A DNA stretch of 64,000 nt from Algisphaera sp039180025 (GTDB taxonomy: Bacteria; Planctomycetota; Phycisphaerae; Phycisphaerales; Phycisphaeraceae): assembly GCA_039180025.1 (NCBI GenBank), contig JBCDDZ010000006.1, forward strand, positions 1 through 64,000, given 5' to 3'. Made by a program: the position numbers and the translations under genes. The notes under the pieces are model-generated. The model saw only the letters and a program-made list of their open reading frames with translations. It was not told where the DNA came from and did not search any database. This document shows, piece after piece, positions 1 through 8,398 of this stretch; within the stretch, counting starts at the first letter, position 1, and each line of letters begins with the position of its first letter.

Positions 1-76
1 GGGCGACCGACGCCTCGGACTCCCCGCGATCCACCGCCGCCAACACCTTCAAACGTAAATCCATCGAGTAAGCCAT
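1..76 (-). CDS. IS630-type transposase, N-terminal fragment (runs off left edge)
   Basis: The first 25 codons of a transposase are visible, starting at the ATG at 76 and reading off the left edge. The peptide begins MAYSMDLRLKVLAAVDRGES and continues EASVA. This is the typical opening of IS630-family transposases: an 'MAYS.DLR.RVL.A.D.GES...VA' helix-turn-helix that binds the terminal repeats. The catalytic DDE domain would lie outside the window, so I cannot tell whether the element is intact. The neighbouring sulfite reductase remnant, repeat array and broken defence gene suggest an accumulation site for mobile DNA. Identification rests on the short N-terminal match only. Confidence 0.7.
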   Translation of the reverse strand, partial: MAYSMDLRLKVLAAVDRGESEASVA

Positions 77-137
77 CGGTCGCCTCCATGCTCGAAAGCC
101 ACATCATGACATGAGGCCGGAAAAAGCGCCAGTTGCT

Positions 138-218
138 CTAGAGGGCGACAAGTGATTCATCAAGGTATGGGTCGAAGGAGACGGCGGGGTTAAGTTTGTC
201 GAGGAGGTCGGCGGAGTC
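138..218 (-). pseudogene. 3' remnant of a second siroheme sulfite reductase gene
   Basis: On the minus strand this short open stretch ends at a TAG (140-138) and encodes DLLDKLNPAVSFDPYL just before its end. The intact sulfite reductase at 2213-4273 has DLLEKRNPAMVFDPYI near its own C terminus; 11 of 16 residues match. Everything upstream is missing, because the reading frame is replaced at about 219 by the repeat array. I read this as the C-terminal tail of a paralogous or duplicated reductase whose body was lost. A very short functional peptide is unlikely, since no start or ribosome binding site is visible. Confidence 0.6.
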
Positions 219-219
219 A

Positions 220-437
220 ATTGAATGTACGCCTCACCTTTTCCTCCCCCATTTAATGTACCCCTCCCCTTTTCCTCTCCCTTTTCCTCTCCCATTTAAT
301 GTACCCCTCCCCTTTTCCTCTCCACCTTTTCCTCCCCCATTTAATGTACCCCTCCCCTTTTCCTCTCCCATTTAATGTACCCCTCCCCTTTTCCTCTCCC
401 TTTTCCTCTCCCCCCTTTTCCTCTCCTTTTCCTCTCC
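220..437. repeat. iterated 31-bp repeat array
   Basis: Four near-identical units start at 251, 294, 339 and 370. Each begins ATTTAATGTACCCC and ends CTTTTCCTCTCCC (31 bp). A degenerate copy starts at 220 (ATTGAATGTACGCC). Unit spacing is 31, 43, 45 and 31 bp; the longer steps arise because the pyrimidine tail (TTTTCCTCTCCC) is itself duplicated. The minus strand is purine-rich with GGGGTACATTAAAT blocks. There are no unique spacers, so it is not CRISPR. It may be a REP-like array of the kind mobilised by Y1 transposases, but that is a guess. Confidence 0.75.
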
Positions 438-521
438 CGGCGCGTACCTACTGACCGCCGAATAAACGAGTCGTACTTGCCCCGTAGAAATACTTATAGA
501 GCCACCCACGGATTCCCCAGT

Positions 522-2191
522 TCATTCGAAGCTCCATACTTTCGTGGCAACCGAAGCCAAGTAAGTCTGGTGCTTCTCAATTGATTCAATTGACCATTCC
601 TCATACTCGGCAACCTTCTTAGTTGTTTCGAAAGATGATTGATTAAACACTTTTTTCTTGTCGGAAAAGGGCTGATTGCCAAGCTTCGAATTTTCGGAAA
701 CAACTAGCAGGCAATAATTGCCCAATCGGTTACGGTAAGCTTTATGCGATTCTGCATCAAATTAGACCAAGATGAACCCGCAATTTTAGGAAGAATGTGC
801 TCTAAGTTCACATACGACGGATCCTCATTAGGTATAAGCGTTCTGCCTGAAACGGCCTCGCTTTCGATCTTCTGCAAATAATACCGAGCTAACGGCGGAC
901 TCTTGACGCTAAAGTTAGAAAAAGCGGTTTCGAATTCAGTATTATTTGGCGCAACTGCTTTGAGCCGATCTCGAATCGTATTTTTCGTTTTCAGCGATTC
1001 CGAGGAGATGTCCTTCGCGATGTCGGCGTACGAAGACTCCAGATAACGCCGGTTCGTAGAAGCAACAGATGACCTAACCACACATGACACCACAAAATCC
1101 ATACATCGCATCGCTAAGTCAGGCCTCAGTTTGACTGCAATAGCGAGCACCAGCGGTCGGACCATCTCCACTTTCAATATACGAATCGTCTTGAGCTTTT
1201 CGTTAAATGATTCGTTGTATCCGGCCCACGCTGTTGCGGTGCAATTAACTATATCTCCATATTTTTCACTAGACACTTTCAAACTCTCAATAACTTTAAC
1301 AGCTTGTGTCGAATTCCCCACCATTGACTGGATGCCATCATATAGCTATTTTTCGCGTGTTAAACCATATTGCGCAGTCCATGCATGCCTAATAAAATCT
1401 GCGTGTTTATCTTGCCCTTCAATAGAATCAAGGTTAGCCTGAATCTCAATCCACGACTTCTCGGCAACATCAATCTTGCTGTCAGATTCGCAGAACAAAT
1501 AATTCTTCACTAAATCAAATACAGTTAAGTCACGCCCACGAGCATTAAGGGTTTCAAAAATGCGGAACGCATTTGCATTGTCGTGCACTGTGACCGCGAT
1601 CACCTTTGCTCGCTTCTCCAGAAATGTTATCCACTCCCTCAGATATTTTGCAGCTTCATCTTGTTTACGCGATACCACATTTTTAATCCATTCATCAGCC
1701 AACTTTTTCGCCGTCATTAGCCGCTTGTGCGAATCTCGCTTTGCGGATGATTTTTCATCTTGATCAAGAATATAACCCTGGTAAAAATCATGGTCATAGC
1801 TGCTCAATTGCAGTTTTGGCAGAATATCCAACGTTTCCAAATCTGTCTCGTAGAGAAATTTGGAACGAATTAAGCCTCCACGCTTTGCTTCATCTTCAGA
1901 GTCTACGCCTGAAAGCCAAGCGCTAACAACCGCAATTGCGATCGAGGCTGTCGTTAGTCGTTGCTGACCGTCAATAATTTCTCTATGTGATTCTTGATTG
2001 CTTAAAACCGCTGAACCGAGAAAGTACTCCGCCTCGTTGTCGTCGATCGCACGATCAATGTCTTCAAAGAATGCGACAACTTCATCATCTAGCCAAGCAT
2101 AGGATCTCTGATATCTTGGCACTTTGAGTTGGCCTTCACTCAAAAGTGATCCTATACCTTGCAAAACGATCGCGATATTTTCTTGCGCCAT
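522..2191 (-). pseudogene. broken DUF262/DUF1524 (GmrSD-like) defence gene
   Basis: The family gathers GmrSD-type modification-dependent (type IV) restriction proteins and relatives: an N-terminal ParB/Srx-like DUF262 domain and a C-terminal HNH-type DUF1524 domain. Seen here: VPRYQRSYAW at residues 24-33 and the DGQQR motif at residues 74-78; further on, LEHILPK; then a C-terminal NRLGNYCLLV...GNQPFSDKK block typical of DUF1524. The frame is interrupted twice. There is an in-frame TAG at 1348-1346 between LTREK and LYDGIQ, and a shift near 735-750 consistent with loss of one base, after which the DUF1524 tail continues to a stop at 522. Repaired, the protein would be about 556 residues. Base composition is clearly more AT-rich than the neighbours, suggesting transfer. 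Sequencing error is the alternative explanation. Confidence 0.8.
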
Positions 2192-2212
2192 AGCATTGTC
2201 GATTCGTGGATA

Positions 2213-4273
2213 TTAGAACGGAGATATACCACCGCCAGCTGAGGCGTTGATCTCGGTGAGGTTAGGCTCAATATACGGATCAAACACCATCGCGGGGTTG
2301 CGTTTTTCGAGGAGGTCGCTCGTGCGTTCGTCGGCTTTGAGTTTTTCGAGGACGGCGGCGTAGCCCTGGCGGTGGATGAAGGGGCCCATTTTCTCTGACG
2401 TGCCGTTGGTGCCTTGTTTTTCGGATTTGTACCAGTCGAAGAGGGTGGCGCAGACGTCGGCGACGCGGTGGCGGGGGACCATGGAGAGGTAGTGTTTTTC
2501 GCCGTCGGTGAGGTAGTGGCCCTGGGTGGAGCCGTCCTCGGAGCCGCCGAGCTTGAGGGCGTAGTTGTCGCCGCCGGAGCCGACCCAGCCGAGGGTTTTG
2601 GTGGCGGGTCGGAAGCATTGGCGTTCGCAGCCGGTGATGCCGATGGATTCGGCGAGGTGGCCGTAGCCGCGGTCTTCGAGCTGGTCGAGGAGCTCGGGCT
2701 CGAACTGCTCGGAGTCGGTGTAGGAGAGTCGGCAGGTGGGCAGGCCGACGCAGGCGCCGGAGAGGACGCGGAGGGTGGAGTAGGTTTTGCCGCGGCGGGT
2801 GCCGTGGCCGTGGTCGGACAAGAGGCCGACGAAGTCTTCCTTGGCGGTTTCGTCGAGGTTGGTGAAGAGGAGGTCTTGGTTGGGGGTGATCATGACCTCG
2901 GTGCCCGGGAACTTTTCTAGAGCGGCGTGGACCATGCTGCGGAGGCGGGGCTGGTCGCCGGCGGTTTGCGGGTTCAGGCTGCCGTCCGCGGCGGGGCTGG
3001 GGTCGGCGTCGGGCGAGTTGGAGGGAGCGAGGTGGGGGGCAACTTCTTTACCTTTGGCATCGAAGAAGTCGGGGTTGATGTATTTTTCGTCGGTGAGTCG
3101 GCCGCACTCGATGTAGGCGCCGTAGGCCCACTTGCCGTTGGATTCTTGTTTGGACCAGCCGTGGTGGAGGTTGCGTTCGCCGGGGTGGTGGTCTTCGTTG
3201 GGGGCGTCGAAGGAGACGCCGAGGGCTTTGACCTGGTCGCGGTACCACTGGATGCCTTGTTTCCAGACGACGTATTTCATGCGGGCCCAGACGCGGTTTT
3301 TGCGGTCGCCCCATTCTTTGTGGACGTCGACGATGGCCTTGAGGCCGGGCATGAGCTGGTCGGGGGTGAAGATGCCCAGGGCTTTGCCGTGGGCGGCGAA
3401 GGTGGGTTTGCCTTTCTTTTCGCCCTGGCCGCCGCCGACGTAGACCTGGTAGCCGACGACGCGGGCATCACTGCCGGTGCCTTCGACGAGTGGCGCGACG
3501 CCGACTTCGTTCGTGCGGATTTCGGTGCAGTTGTCGTAGGTGATGGTGCCGGTGTCGGGGTTGCGGTGGACGGTGGAGAAGGCGATCTTGAATTTGCGGT
3601 TGAGGAGCTGCGGGCCGTAGTTGTACTGTTCCGGGGGGTCGTCGATGAGGGTGGGATCGACGGCGAAGACCTGGATGTGGGGGGCGGCGGGGAGGCGGAA
3701 GTAGGTGCCGTACTGGTGGGCGAGGTCGAAGGCCGAAGCCCCTTCGAGGGTGGTGAACTTGGACAGGGGGCAGCCCATGACGTTGCGGACGTTGTCGCCG
3801 CAGCCGTTGAGGGTGTAGAAGCCGGTCTTGGCGACGTCCTGGACGAGGGACATGACTTCGGGCTTGCGGAGCCAGTGGTACTGGATGTTCTGACGGGTGG
3901 TGAGGCGGAGGGAGTTAGCGCCGTAGGGGTTGTGGTGGCAGTAGTCGTCGGCGACCTTGTCGAGGATGGCCCACTGGTCGGCGTTGAACGCGCCGCCGCC
4001 GGGGACGGTGACGCGGACCATGTACATCCAGTCTTTTTCGCGGCCGGTTTTGGCGCGGTTGTACTCGAGGTAGAGGCCGTGGGACTTGGAGAGGAACTCG
4101 GCCTCTTTTTCGAGGTCGAGAGTCTCGTGGTCGCGGTAGCGTTCAGGGAGCGGGCCGACGACGCCTTTGGAATTGATTTTGAAGTGCTCGTCGTGGGAGA
4201 GCTGGTCGGCGGGGGTCTGGAGGAGGGGCTCGGGGAGCTTGACGGAGCGGGGCTTGCGGGGGGTGTCGGGCAT
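2213..4273 (-). CDS. assimilatory sulfite reductase, siroheme/4Fe-4S hemoprotein
   Basis: This 686-residue protein fits the sulfite/nitrite reductase family, which reduces sulfite to sulfide with six electrons at a coupled siroheme-[4Fe-4S] centre in the cytoplasm. The cluster ligands are visible as C508-x5-C514 (GACVGLPTC) and C549-x3-C553 (GCERQC). The N-terminal ferredoxin-like half carries SLRLTTRQNIQYHW and GCGDNVRNVMGCP, both typical of the family. No reductase flavoprotein subunit is adjacent, so the electron donor (ferredoxin or NADPH flavoprotein) cannot be decided; hence no gene symbol (cysI, sir and nirA are all in use). The length is longer than Escherichia coli CysI (about 570), with an insertion rich in Asp, Pro and Ser around residues 415-440. 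A SulP transporter lies 23 kb away. Confidence 0.9.
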   Translation of the reverse strand: MPDTPRKPRSVKLPEPLLQTPADQLSHDEHFKINSKGVVGPLPERYRDHETLDLEKEAEFLSKSHGLYLEYNRAKTGREKDWMYMVRVTVPGGGAFNADQWAILDKVADDYCHHNPYGANSLRLTTRQNIQYHWLRKPEVMSLVQDVAKTGFYTLNGCGDNVRNVMGCPLSKFTTLEGASAFDLAHQYGTYFRLPAAPHIQVFAVDPTLIDDPPEQYNYGPQLLNRKFKIAFSTVHRNPDTGTITYDNCTEIRTNEVGVAPLVEGTGSDARVVGYQVYVGGGQGEKKGKPTFAAHGKALGIFTPDQLMPGLKAIVDVHKEWGDRKNRVWARMKYVVWKQGIQWYRDQVKALGVSFDAPNEDHHPGERNLHHGWSKQESNGKWAYGAYIECGRLTDEKYINPDFFDAKGKEVAPHLAPSNSPDADPSPAADGSLNPQTAGDQPRLRSMVHAALEKFPGTEVMITPNQDLLFTNLDETAKEDFVGLLSDHGHGTRRGKTYSTLRVLSGACVGLPTCRLSYTDSEQFEPELLDQLEDRGYGHLAESIGITGCERQCFRPATKTLGWVGSGGDNYALKLGGSEDGSTQGHYLTDGEKHYLSMVPRHRVADVCATLFDWYKSEKQGTNGTSEKMGPFIHRQGYAAVLEKLKADERTSDLLEKRNPAMVFDPYIEPNLTEINASAGGGISPF

Positions 4274-4551
4274 GGCGGGTCACAGTCGAGGGGGGAGTAA
4301 ATCGGGCGAAGGTGGCGGCGGCCGATGGTCGGCCCCGCTGGGCCATCATAGCGGAGCCGGGCCGCAGGGCGCGGCGGGCCGGGGGTGCTGGGGGTGGGGG
4401 CGTGGATAGGACCGGGGAGCGAATCGGGGGTGGATTGCGGTTATGATCTGGCCGAAATAACGGGATATGTTGCCCGCAGGGTGTGGGCGGCGGGTTGACG
4501 CGTTAAACGATCAGACCTTCGGCCCCGGGCCGCGATCAGAGGGAACGAATC
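4274..4551. promoter_or_regulatory. divergent intergenic region between sulfite reductase and ugd
   Basis: A 278-bp non-coding stretch separates two divergently transcribed genes, so promoters for both must lie here. I could not pick convincing -35/-10 pairs in this GC-rich sequence. A purine-rich GAGGGAACGA stretch just upstream of the ugd ATG at 4552 can serve as its ribosome binding site. Confidence 0.35.
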
Positions 4552-5931
4552 ATGCGGATTACGATGGTAGGCACCGGCTACGTGGGCCTGGTTACGGGGA
4601 CGTGTTTCTCGAATATCGGTAACGATGTGACGTGCCTCGACGTCGACCCGGCGAAGATCGAGAACCTGAACCGGGGGATCTCGCCGATTTACGAGCCCGG
4701 CCTCGACGAATTGATCGAGCGGAACCACAAGGCCGGCCGGCTGCACTTCACCACCGATAAGGTTTCGGCGTATCAGTCGGCGGAGATGATTTTTATCTGC
4801 GTCGGCACGCCCAGCGACGAGATGGGGCGGGCGGATTTGAAGTATGTGCTCGCCGCGGCGGCGGACGTGGGCCGGGCGATCGAAAACGCCCCGGGGGCGA
4901 CCGGCGGCGACCCGGAAGAACGCCGGGGCAAGATCGTGGTGGTGAAATCCACGGTGCCGGTGGGCACAAACGAAAAAGTCCGGGCCGCGATCGCCGCGGA
5001 AACCGGCAAGCCTTTCTTCATGGCCAGCAACCCCGAGTTCCTTAAAGAAGGCGCGGCGATCAACGATTTCAACAAGCCCGACCGAGTCGTGGTCGGGGTC
5101 AGCGACGAGGGCACCGGCGGGCGGATGCAGAAGCTCTACGAGCCGTTCGTCCGCAACGGCCACCCGATCTTCGTGATGGATATCCCCTCGGCCGAGATGG
5201 TGAAGTACGCCGCCAACGCGATGCTGGCCACCAAGATCAGCTTCATCAATGAGATCGCCAACCTCTGCGAAGCCTACGGCAGCAACGTCGACGAGGTGTG
5301 GCGCGGCATGACCAGCGACGCCCGGATCGGCAACAAGTTCCTCTACCCCGGGCTGGGCTACGGCGGGTCGTGCTTCCCGAAAGACACGCTCGCCTGCGTC
5401 AGCATGGGGCTCGAGTCCGAGACGCCGACCCCCCTGCTCAAAGCTGTTCACGATGTGAATCAGCAGCAACGGCTAAACTTCTACGATAAGATCGTCCAGC
5501 ACTTCGGCGGCGAAACGAATCTCGCGGGCAAGCGTTTCGCCATGTGGGGGCTGGCCTTTAAGCCCGGCACGGACGACGTGCGGGAAGCCCCGGCGTTGAC
5601 GATCGCGCGGAAGCTCACCGCAGCCGGTGCGTCGGTGCGGGCCCACGACCCGGTCGCCCACAAGACCACCCAGATCGTGCTCGGCGACTCGATCGGCTAC
5701 GAAGACGATATGTACGACACCCTCGGCCAGGCCGACGCCCTGATCGTCTGCACCGATTGGCCGGAGTTCAAGCAGCCAGACTTCGCCCGGATCCGCCAGG
5801 CCATGAATCAGCCGATCATTTTCGACGGCCGCAACCTATACAACCCCAAACTGCCGCAAGACGAAGGCTTTACCTACATCAGCGTCGGCCGGTCCCCGGT
5901 CAACGCAGAGGGAGTCAAAGCCTCGCACTAG
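4552..5931 (+). CDS. ugd: UDP-glucose 6-dehydrogenase
   Basis: This 459-residue enzyme should oxidise UDP-glucose to UDP-glucuronate with two NAD+, supplying precursors for exopolysaccharide or cell-surface glycans. The N terminus MRITMVGTGYVGLVTGTCFS is the Rossmann dinucleotide-binding loop of the family. The catalytic cysteine sits in YGGSCFPKDT, followed by the C-terminal substrate-binding domain (WGLAFKPGTDDVREAP). Length is normal for the UDPGDH family. It is a single gene, followed after about 125 bp by a strong bidirectional terminator. UDP-N-acetyl-mannosamine dehydrogenase relatives share the fold, but the motif set here fits UDP-glucose dehydrogenase best. Confidence 0.93.
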   Translation: MRITMVGTGYVGLVTGTCFSNIGNDVTCLDVDPAKIENLNRGISPIYEPGLDELIERNHKAGRLHFTTDKVSAYQSAEMIFICVGTPSDEMGRADLKYVLAAAADVGRAIENAPGATGGDPEERRGKIVVVKSTVPVGTNEKVRAAIAAETGKPFFMASNPEFLKEGAAINDFNKPDRVVVGVSDEGTGGRMQKLYEPFVRNGHPIFVMDIPSAEMVKYAANAMLATKISFINEIANLCEAYGSNVDEVWRGMTSDARIGNKFLYPGLGYGGSCFPKDTLACVSMGLESETPTPLLKAVHDVNQQQRLNFYDKIVQHFGGETNLAGKRFAMWGLAFKPGTDDVREAPALTIARKLTAAGASVRAHDPVAHKTTQIVLGDSIGYEDDMYDTLGQADALIVCTDWPEFKQPDFARIRQAMNQPIIFDGRNLYNPKLPQDEGFTYISVGRSPVNAEGVKASH

Positions 5932-6056
5932 CGCACACCCACCGCAGGTTTAGCGGGCGGCGGCAGCCGGTACGCTGACCGAGTGTGGCGGGTGGGGATC
6001 CCGCTTGCGATAGCCGCGGTTGGGCTGCGCTAAGCCGTTCCCACCGGTAAGGACAC

Positions 6057-6095
6057 AAAAAAAGCGGCGTGACTTCGGTCACGCCGCTTTTTTTA
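6057..6095. terminator. bidirectional UUCG-capped intrinsic terminator
   Basis: A perfect 10-bp stem GCGGCGTGAC/GTCACGCCGC (6064-6073 and 6078-6087) is closed by a TTCG tetraloop. It is flanked by an A-run on the left and a T-run on the right, so it can terminate in both directions. It lies between ugd (plus) and the converging lipoprotein gene (minus), exactly where a shared terminator is expected. Confidence 0.93.
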
Positions 6096-6110
6096 AGTTT
6101 TCCTTCGATA

Positions 6111-6698
6111 TCAATTGTTTAGCACCGGATCGGGCGAGAACTTCACGCCGCCGAGGTTGGCCTTTGCTTGTAACCCACTTCCGCTCATGTGGAATATCGC
6201 GACGGGTTGGTTGAATTCACCGGTGGCCTGCGCCCCGCCGCCCGCGTACCCGGCTTTAGCCGTCGCGTCGGCCTCGGCTTGAAACAGCCACTGTCCCGCC
6301 AGAAAATCTTCGAAAAGGACCGGATCGTTGAACACCAAGAGACTCCGATACGAGGCCACGCCGAGGCCCGGCCCGCCGGAGAGTTCGGTCGACTTCATAA
6401 ACGTCTTCGATCCGTCGGCGGTCTGCACCGCTACCCCGTAGCCGTTGCCCCCGCCTACCAGCAACACCTGCGTCTGGATATTAGTCATCGTGGCGTAGCC
6501 GACCGAGTTGTCGATCGCTTCTTGGCCAAAAGAATGTTCGGCCACAAACTCGCGAACGATCCGTTCGTGTTCATTCAAGATGTCGGCACGCTGATCCGTC
6601 TCACTCCCCCCCGAGGGCGACACACAACCCACTCCAACCATCGTCACCAGTGTCACCACTGTCCAGGTCAGGGGACGGCATTTTTCCATATTCAACAA
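6111..6698 (-). CDS. SYLF (YSC84-like) domain lipoprotein
   Basis: The protein of about 195 residues begins with a hydrophobic signal ending in the lipobox VGVGC, so it is predicted to be lipid-anchored. The remainder resembles the SYLF/YSC84 lipid-binding domain: a Gly-rich core (GGGNGYGVAVQ), then GGPGLGVASYRSLLVFND and an acidic/aromatic segment, ending in NLGGVKFSPDP. The biochemical role of bacterial SYLF proteins is not settled; lipid binding is the family assumption. Start choice: the TTG at 6698 lies 9 bases after an AAGGA ribosome binding site (6712-6708), whereas the ATG at 6689 is 18 bases away, so TTG initiation is plausible. An AT-rich upstream region provides room for its own promoter. 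Confidence 0.75.
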   Translation of the reverse strand: MLNMEKCRPLTWTVVTLVTMVGVGCVSPSGGSETDQRADILNEHERIVREFVAEHSFGQEAIDNSVGYATMTNIQTQVLLVGGGNGYGVAVQTADGSKTFMKSTELSGGPGLGVASYRSLLVFNDPVLFEDFLAGQWLFQAEADATAKAGYAGGGAQATGEFNQPVAIFHMSGSGLQAKANLGGVKFSPDPVLNN

Positions 6699-6810
6699 TA
6701 TTAGGTTTCCTTAATTAAGAGAGAAACGAACAATCCCCAGATTATAACGGCGAAACATTAAAATTATTCCGGTAAATGACCCATGACCTTATGAATATGG
6801 GATCGCCTTG

Positions 6811-7092
6811 TCACCGTTCGCTGATCAAGTCGTGGATTTCAGGGTGCCTCGGCACATAGCGCCCCGCGATGTACGGACAAATCGGCCGGACCCGCCAGCC
6901 CTGCTCCCGGGCATAAGAAAACGCAAAGCCCAGTACACGGCGGGACGCGTCGGTCCCGCGGTGGTCCGGCGGAACGTAAACATGACGGAACTCGACCACG
7001 CCGTCGGCCCGCTTCCAGTAATTGACCGTGGCCCGCACGCTTTCGAGGGGCAGGACAAAGCGTTCGGATGCGGGGTCGCAATAGGGAGCCAC
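6811..7092 (-). CDS. small GNAT-type N-acetyltransferase (YjdJ-like)
   Basis: A 93-residue protein of the short GNAT subgroup that lacks the usual N-terminal half. It shows the core order of that subgroup: ERFVLPLE strand, then YWKRADGVVEFRHVYVPPDHRG, then a helix and ending VRPICPYIAGRYVPRHPE. The acetyl-CoA loop is VPPDHRGTDASRR. Acceptor substrate unknown. The start is a GTG at 7092; an in-frame TAG lies just four codons upstream, so little extension is possible. It is transcribed divergently from the membrane acyltransferase that begins about 80 bp away. Confidence 0.7.
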   Translation of the reverse strand: MAPYCDPASERFVLPLESVRATVNYWKRADGVVEFRHVYVPPDHRGTDASRRVLGFAFSYAREQGWRVRPICPYIAGRYVPRHPEIHDLISER

Positions 7093-7171
7093 CGCATCAA
7101 TCTAGTCGTTCCAGATACGCCGTATCCCAACAAACTCATTCCCGCGGCATGAATTGCACGATGATGCACGG

Positions 7172-8296
7172 ATGCCCGAGGTGTCGACCGACCAACCGCC
7201 GATGTTGAATCCCGCGCCTTCGCCGCGCTATCCGCTGCTGGATGCGCTGCGGATCGTGGCGATGCTCGACATCGTGTCGGTGCATATCAACGGCGCGTAC
7301 TTCCTGGCGGGGATCGGGTTGCCGGTCTTTATCATCGTGGCGGTCGCGCTGGGGGTGCGTCGCCCGGTGCTCCCGCGGCCGGCCGATCTGCCGGCGCTGG
7401 GCAAAAAACGGGCGTGGCGGATCCTGTGGCCCTGGGTATTCTGGTCGCTATTTTTCGGGCTCAACCGGGTGATCTGGGGGGTGCTCGACCCCGAGCGGTC
7501 GATCGAGAGCTTCTTTTATCCGTGGATGCTCGCGACGGGGCCGAGTATCCATTTGTGGTTCCTGCCGTTTATTTTCGTGGCGGAGTTGGTGGTGCTGCTG
7601 GGCCTGGCGCCGCTGCGCCGGGTGCCGACGGGGGTGGTGGTGGTCGGGGCGGTCGCGTTGGCGATCGCCGGGGTATGGTGGACGGGTCGGACTTACGACG
7701 GCGCGGGGGCCATGTTGGCTTTTAAGATGGACGCCCCGGAATACACGCACCGGGCAATCGCTTACGGCTGGACGGTGCAGAAGTCCTGGTGGTTCGGTTT
7801 GGCGTCGGTGGCGCTGGGCGTCGCGGTGGGGCGTACGCTGAGTATTACCGGGTCGGCGTGGCCACGGCGGGCGATGCTGGGGGGCGCGGTGGGTTTGTTT
7901 ATGCTCAATTTTTTATGGCAGGCGATGGACAGCGTCGCCCGCGCGGACGGGGAATTGGTCGGGCCGGCCCGGTGGCTGACCGCGGTGCCCGCGCCGATCC
8001 ACGGTCAGGCGATCTGGCAGTGGTGGCGGCAGTTCACCGCCCTGCTCTGCGTGGCTGTCGCGATCCAATTCACCGGCAAAACCCCGGCGTGGCTGATGCG
8101 TCTGGCGCTGACCACGATGGGGGTCTATCTGCTGCACGGCTGGGTCAACGCGCGGTTCCTGCCGCCGCTGGACCGTTACGTCTGGAACTTTGCCGAGGTT
8201 ACGAAAACGTTCCACGGCCGGCTGGCCGTGGCCTGGATCCTCACGGTGGTGCTGGTGTGGCTTTTGCGCCGGACCCGGCTGCGCCGGGTGCTGTAA
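7172..8296 (+). CDS. acyltransferase-3 family integral membrane protein
   Basis: This 374-residue protein has about ten hydrophobic segments and the family opening RYPLLDALRIVAMLDIVSVH, in which the His lies at the position of the conserved catalytic His of acyltransferase family 3 (OafA-like O-acyltransferases). A central WFLPFIFVAELVVLL segment and a C-terminal basic tail fit the same family. Such enzymes transfer acyl groups to sugars or lipids of the cell surface; the substrate here is unknown. I chose the ATG at 7172; an in-frame TTG at 7154 would add six residues. It may form a divergent pair with the GNAT gene. It converges on ilvC with about 100 bp between. Confidence 0.75.
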   Translation: MPEVSTDQPPMLNPAPSPRYPLLDALRIVAMLDIVSVHINGAYFLAGIGLPVFIIVAVALGVRRPVLPRPADLPALGKKRAWRILWPWVFWSLFFGLNRVIWGVLDPERSIESFFYPWMLATGPSIHLWFLPFIFVAELVVLLGLAPLRRVPTGVVVVGAVALAIAGVWWTGRTYDGAGAMLAFKMDAPEYTHRAIAYGWTVQKSWWFGLASVALGVAVGRTLSITGSAWPRRAMLGGAVGLFMLNFLWQAMDSVARADGELVGPARWLTAVPAPIHGQAIWQWWRQFTALLCVAVAIQFTGKTPAWLMRLALTTMGVYLLHGWVNARFLPPLDRYVWNFAEVTKTFHGRLAVAWILTVVLVWLLRRTRLRRVL

Positions 8297-8398
8297 AACG
8301 CATAAAGCCGCGGCACCCGCAGAGTATGCGGCATCCGTGCCCCCCCGAGCGGCGGGGTCCGGCAGCCGTGGCGGGGGGTTGGGCGATCGCGATCGGGG

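Noticed and set aside
104..295. 63-codon minus-strand frame across the repeats
   Set aside because: Its translation crosses the repeat array and is Lys/Glu/Gly low complexity; the supported peptide in this region is the reductase remnant in another frame.
220..437. CRISPR array
   Set aside because: Units follow each other or share the same pyrimidine filler; there are no unique spacers and no cas genes.
2927..4300. 457-codon plus-strand frame opposite the sulfite reductase
   Set aside because: Low-complexity Gly/Val/Ala translation; the minus strand carries the siroheme-cluster Cys motifs.
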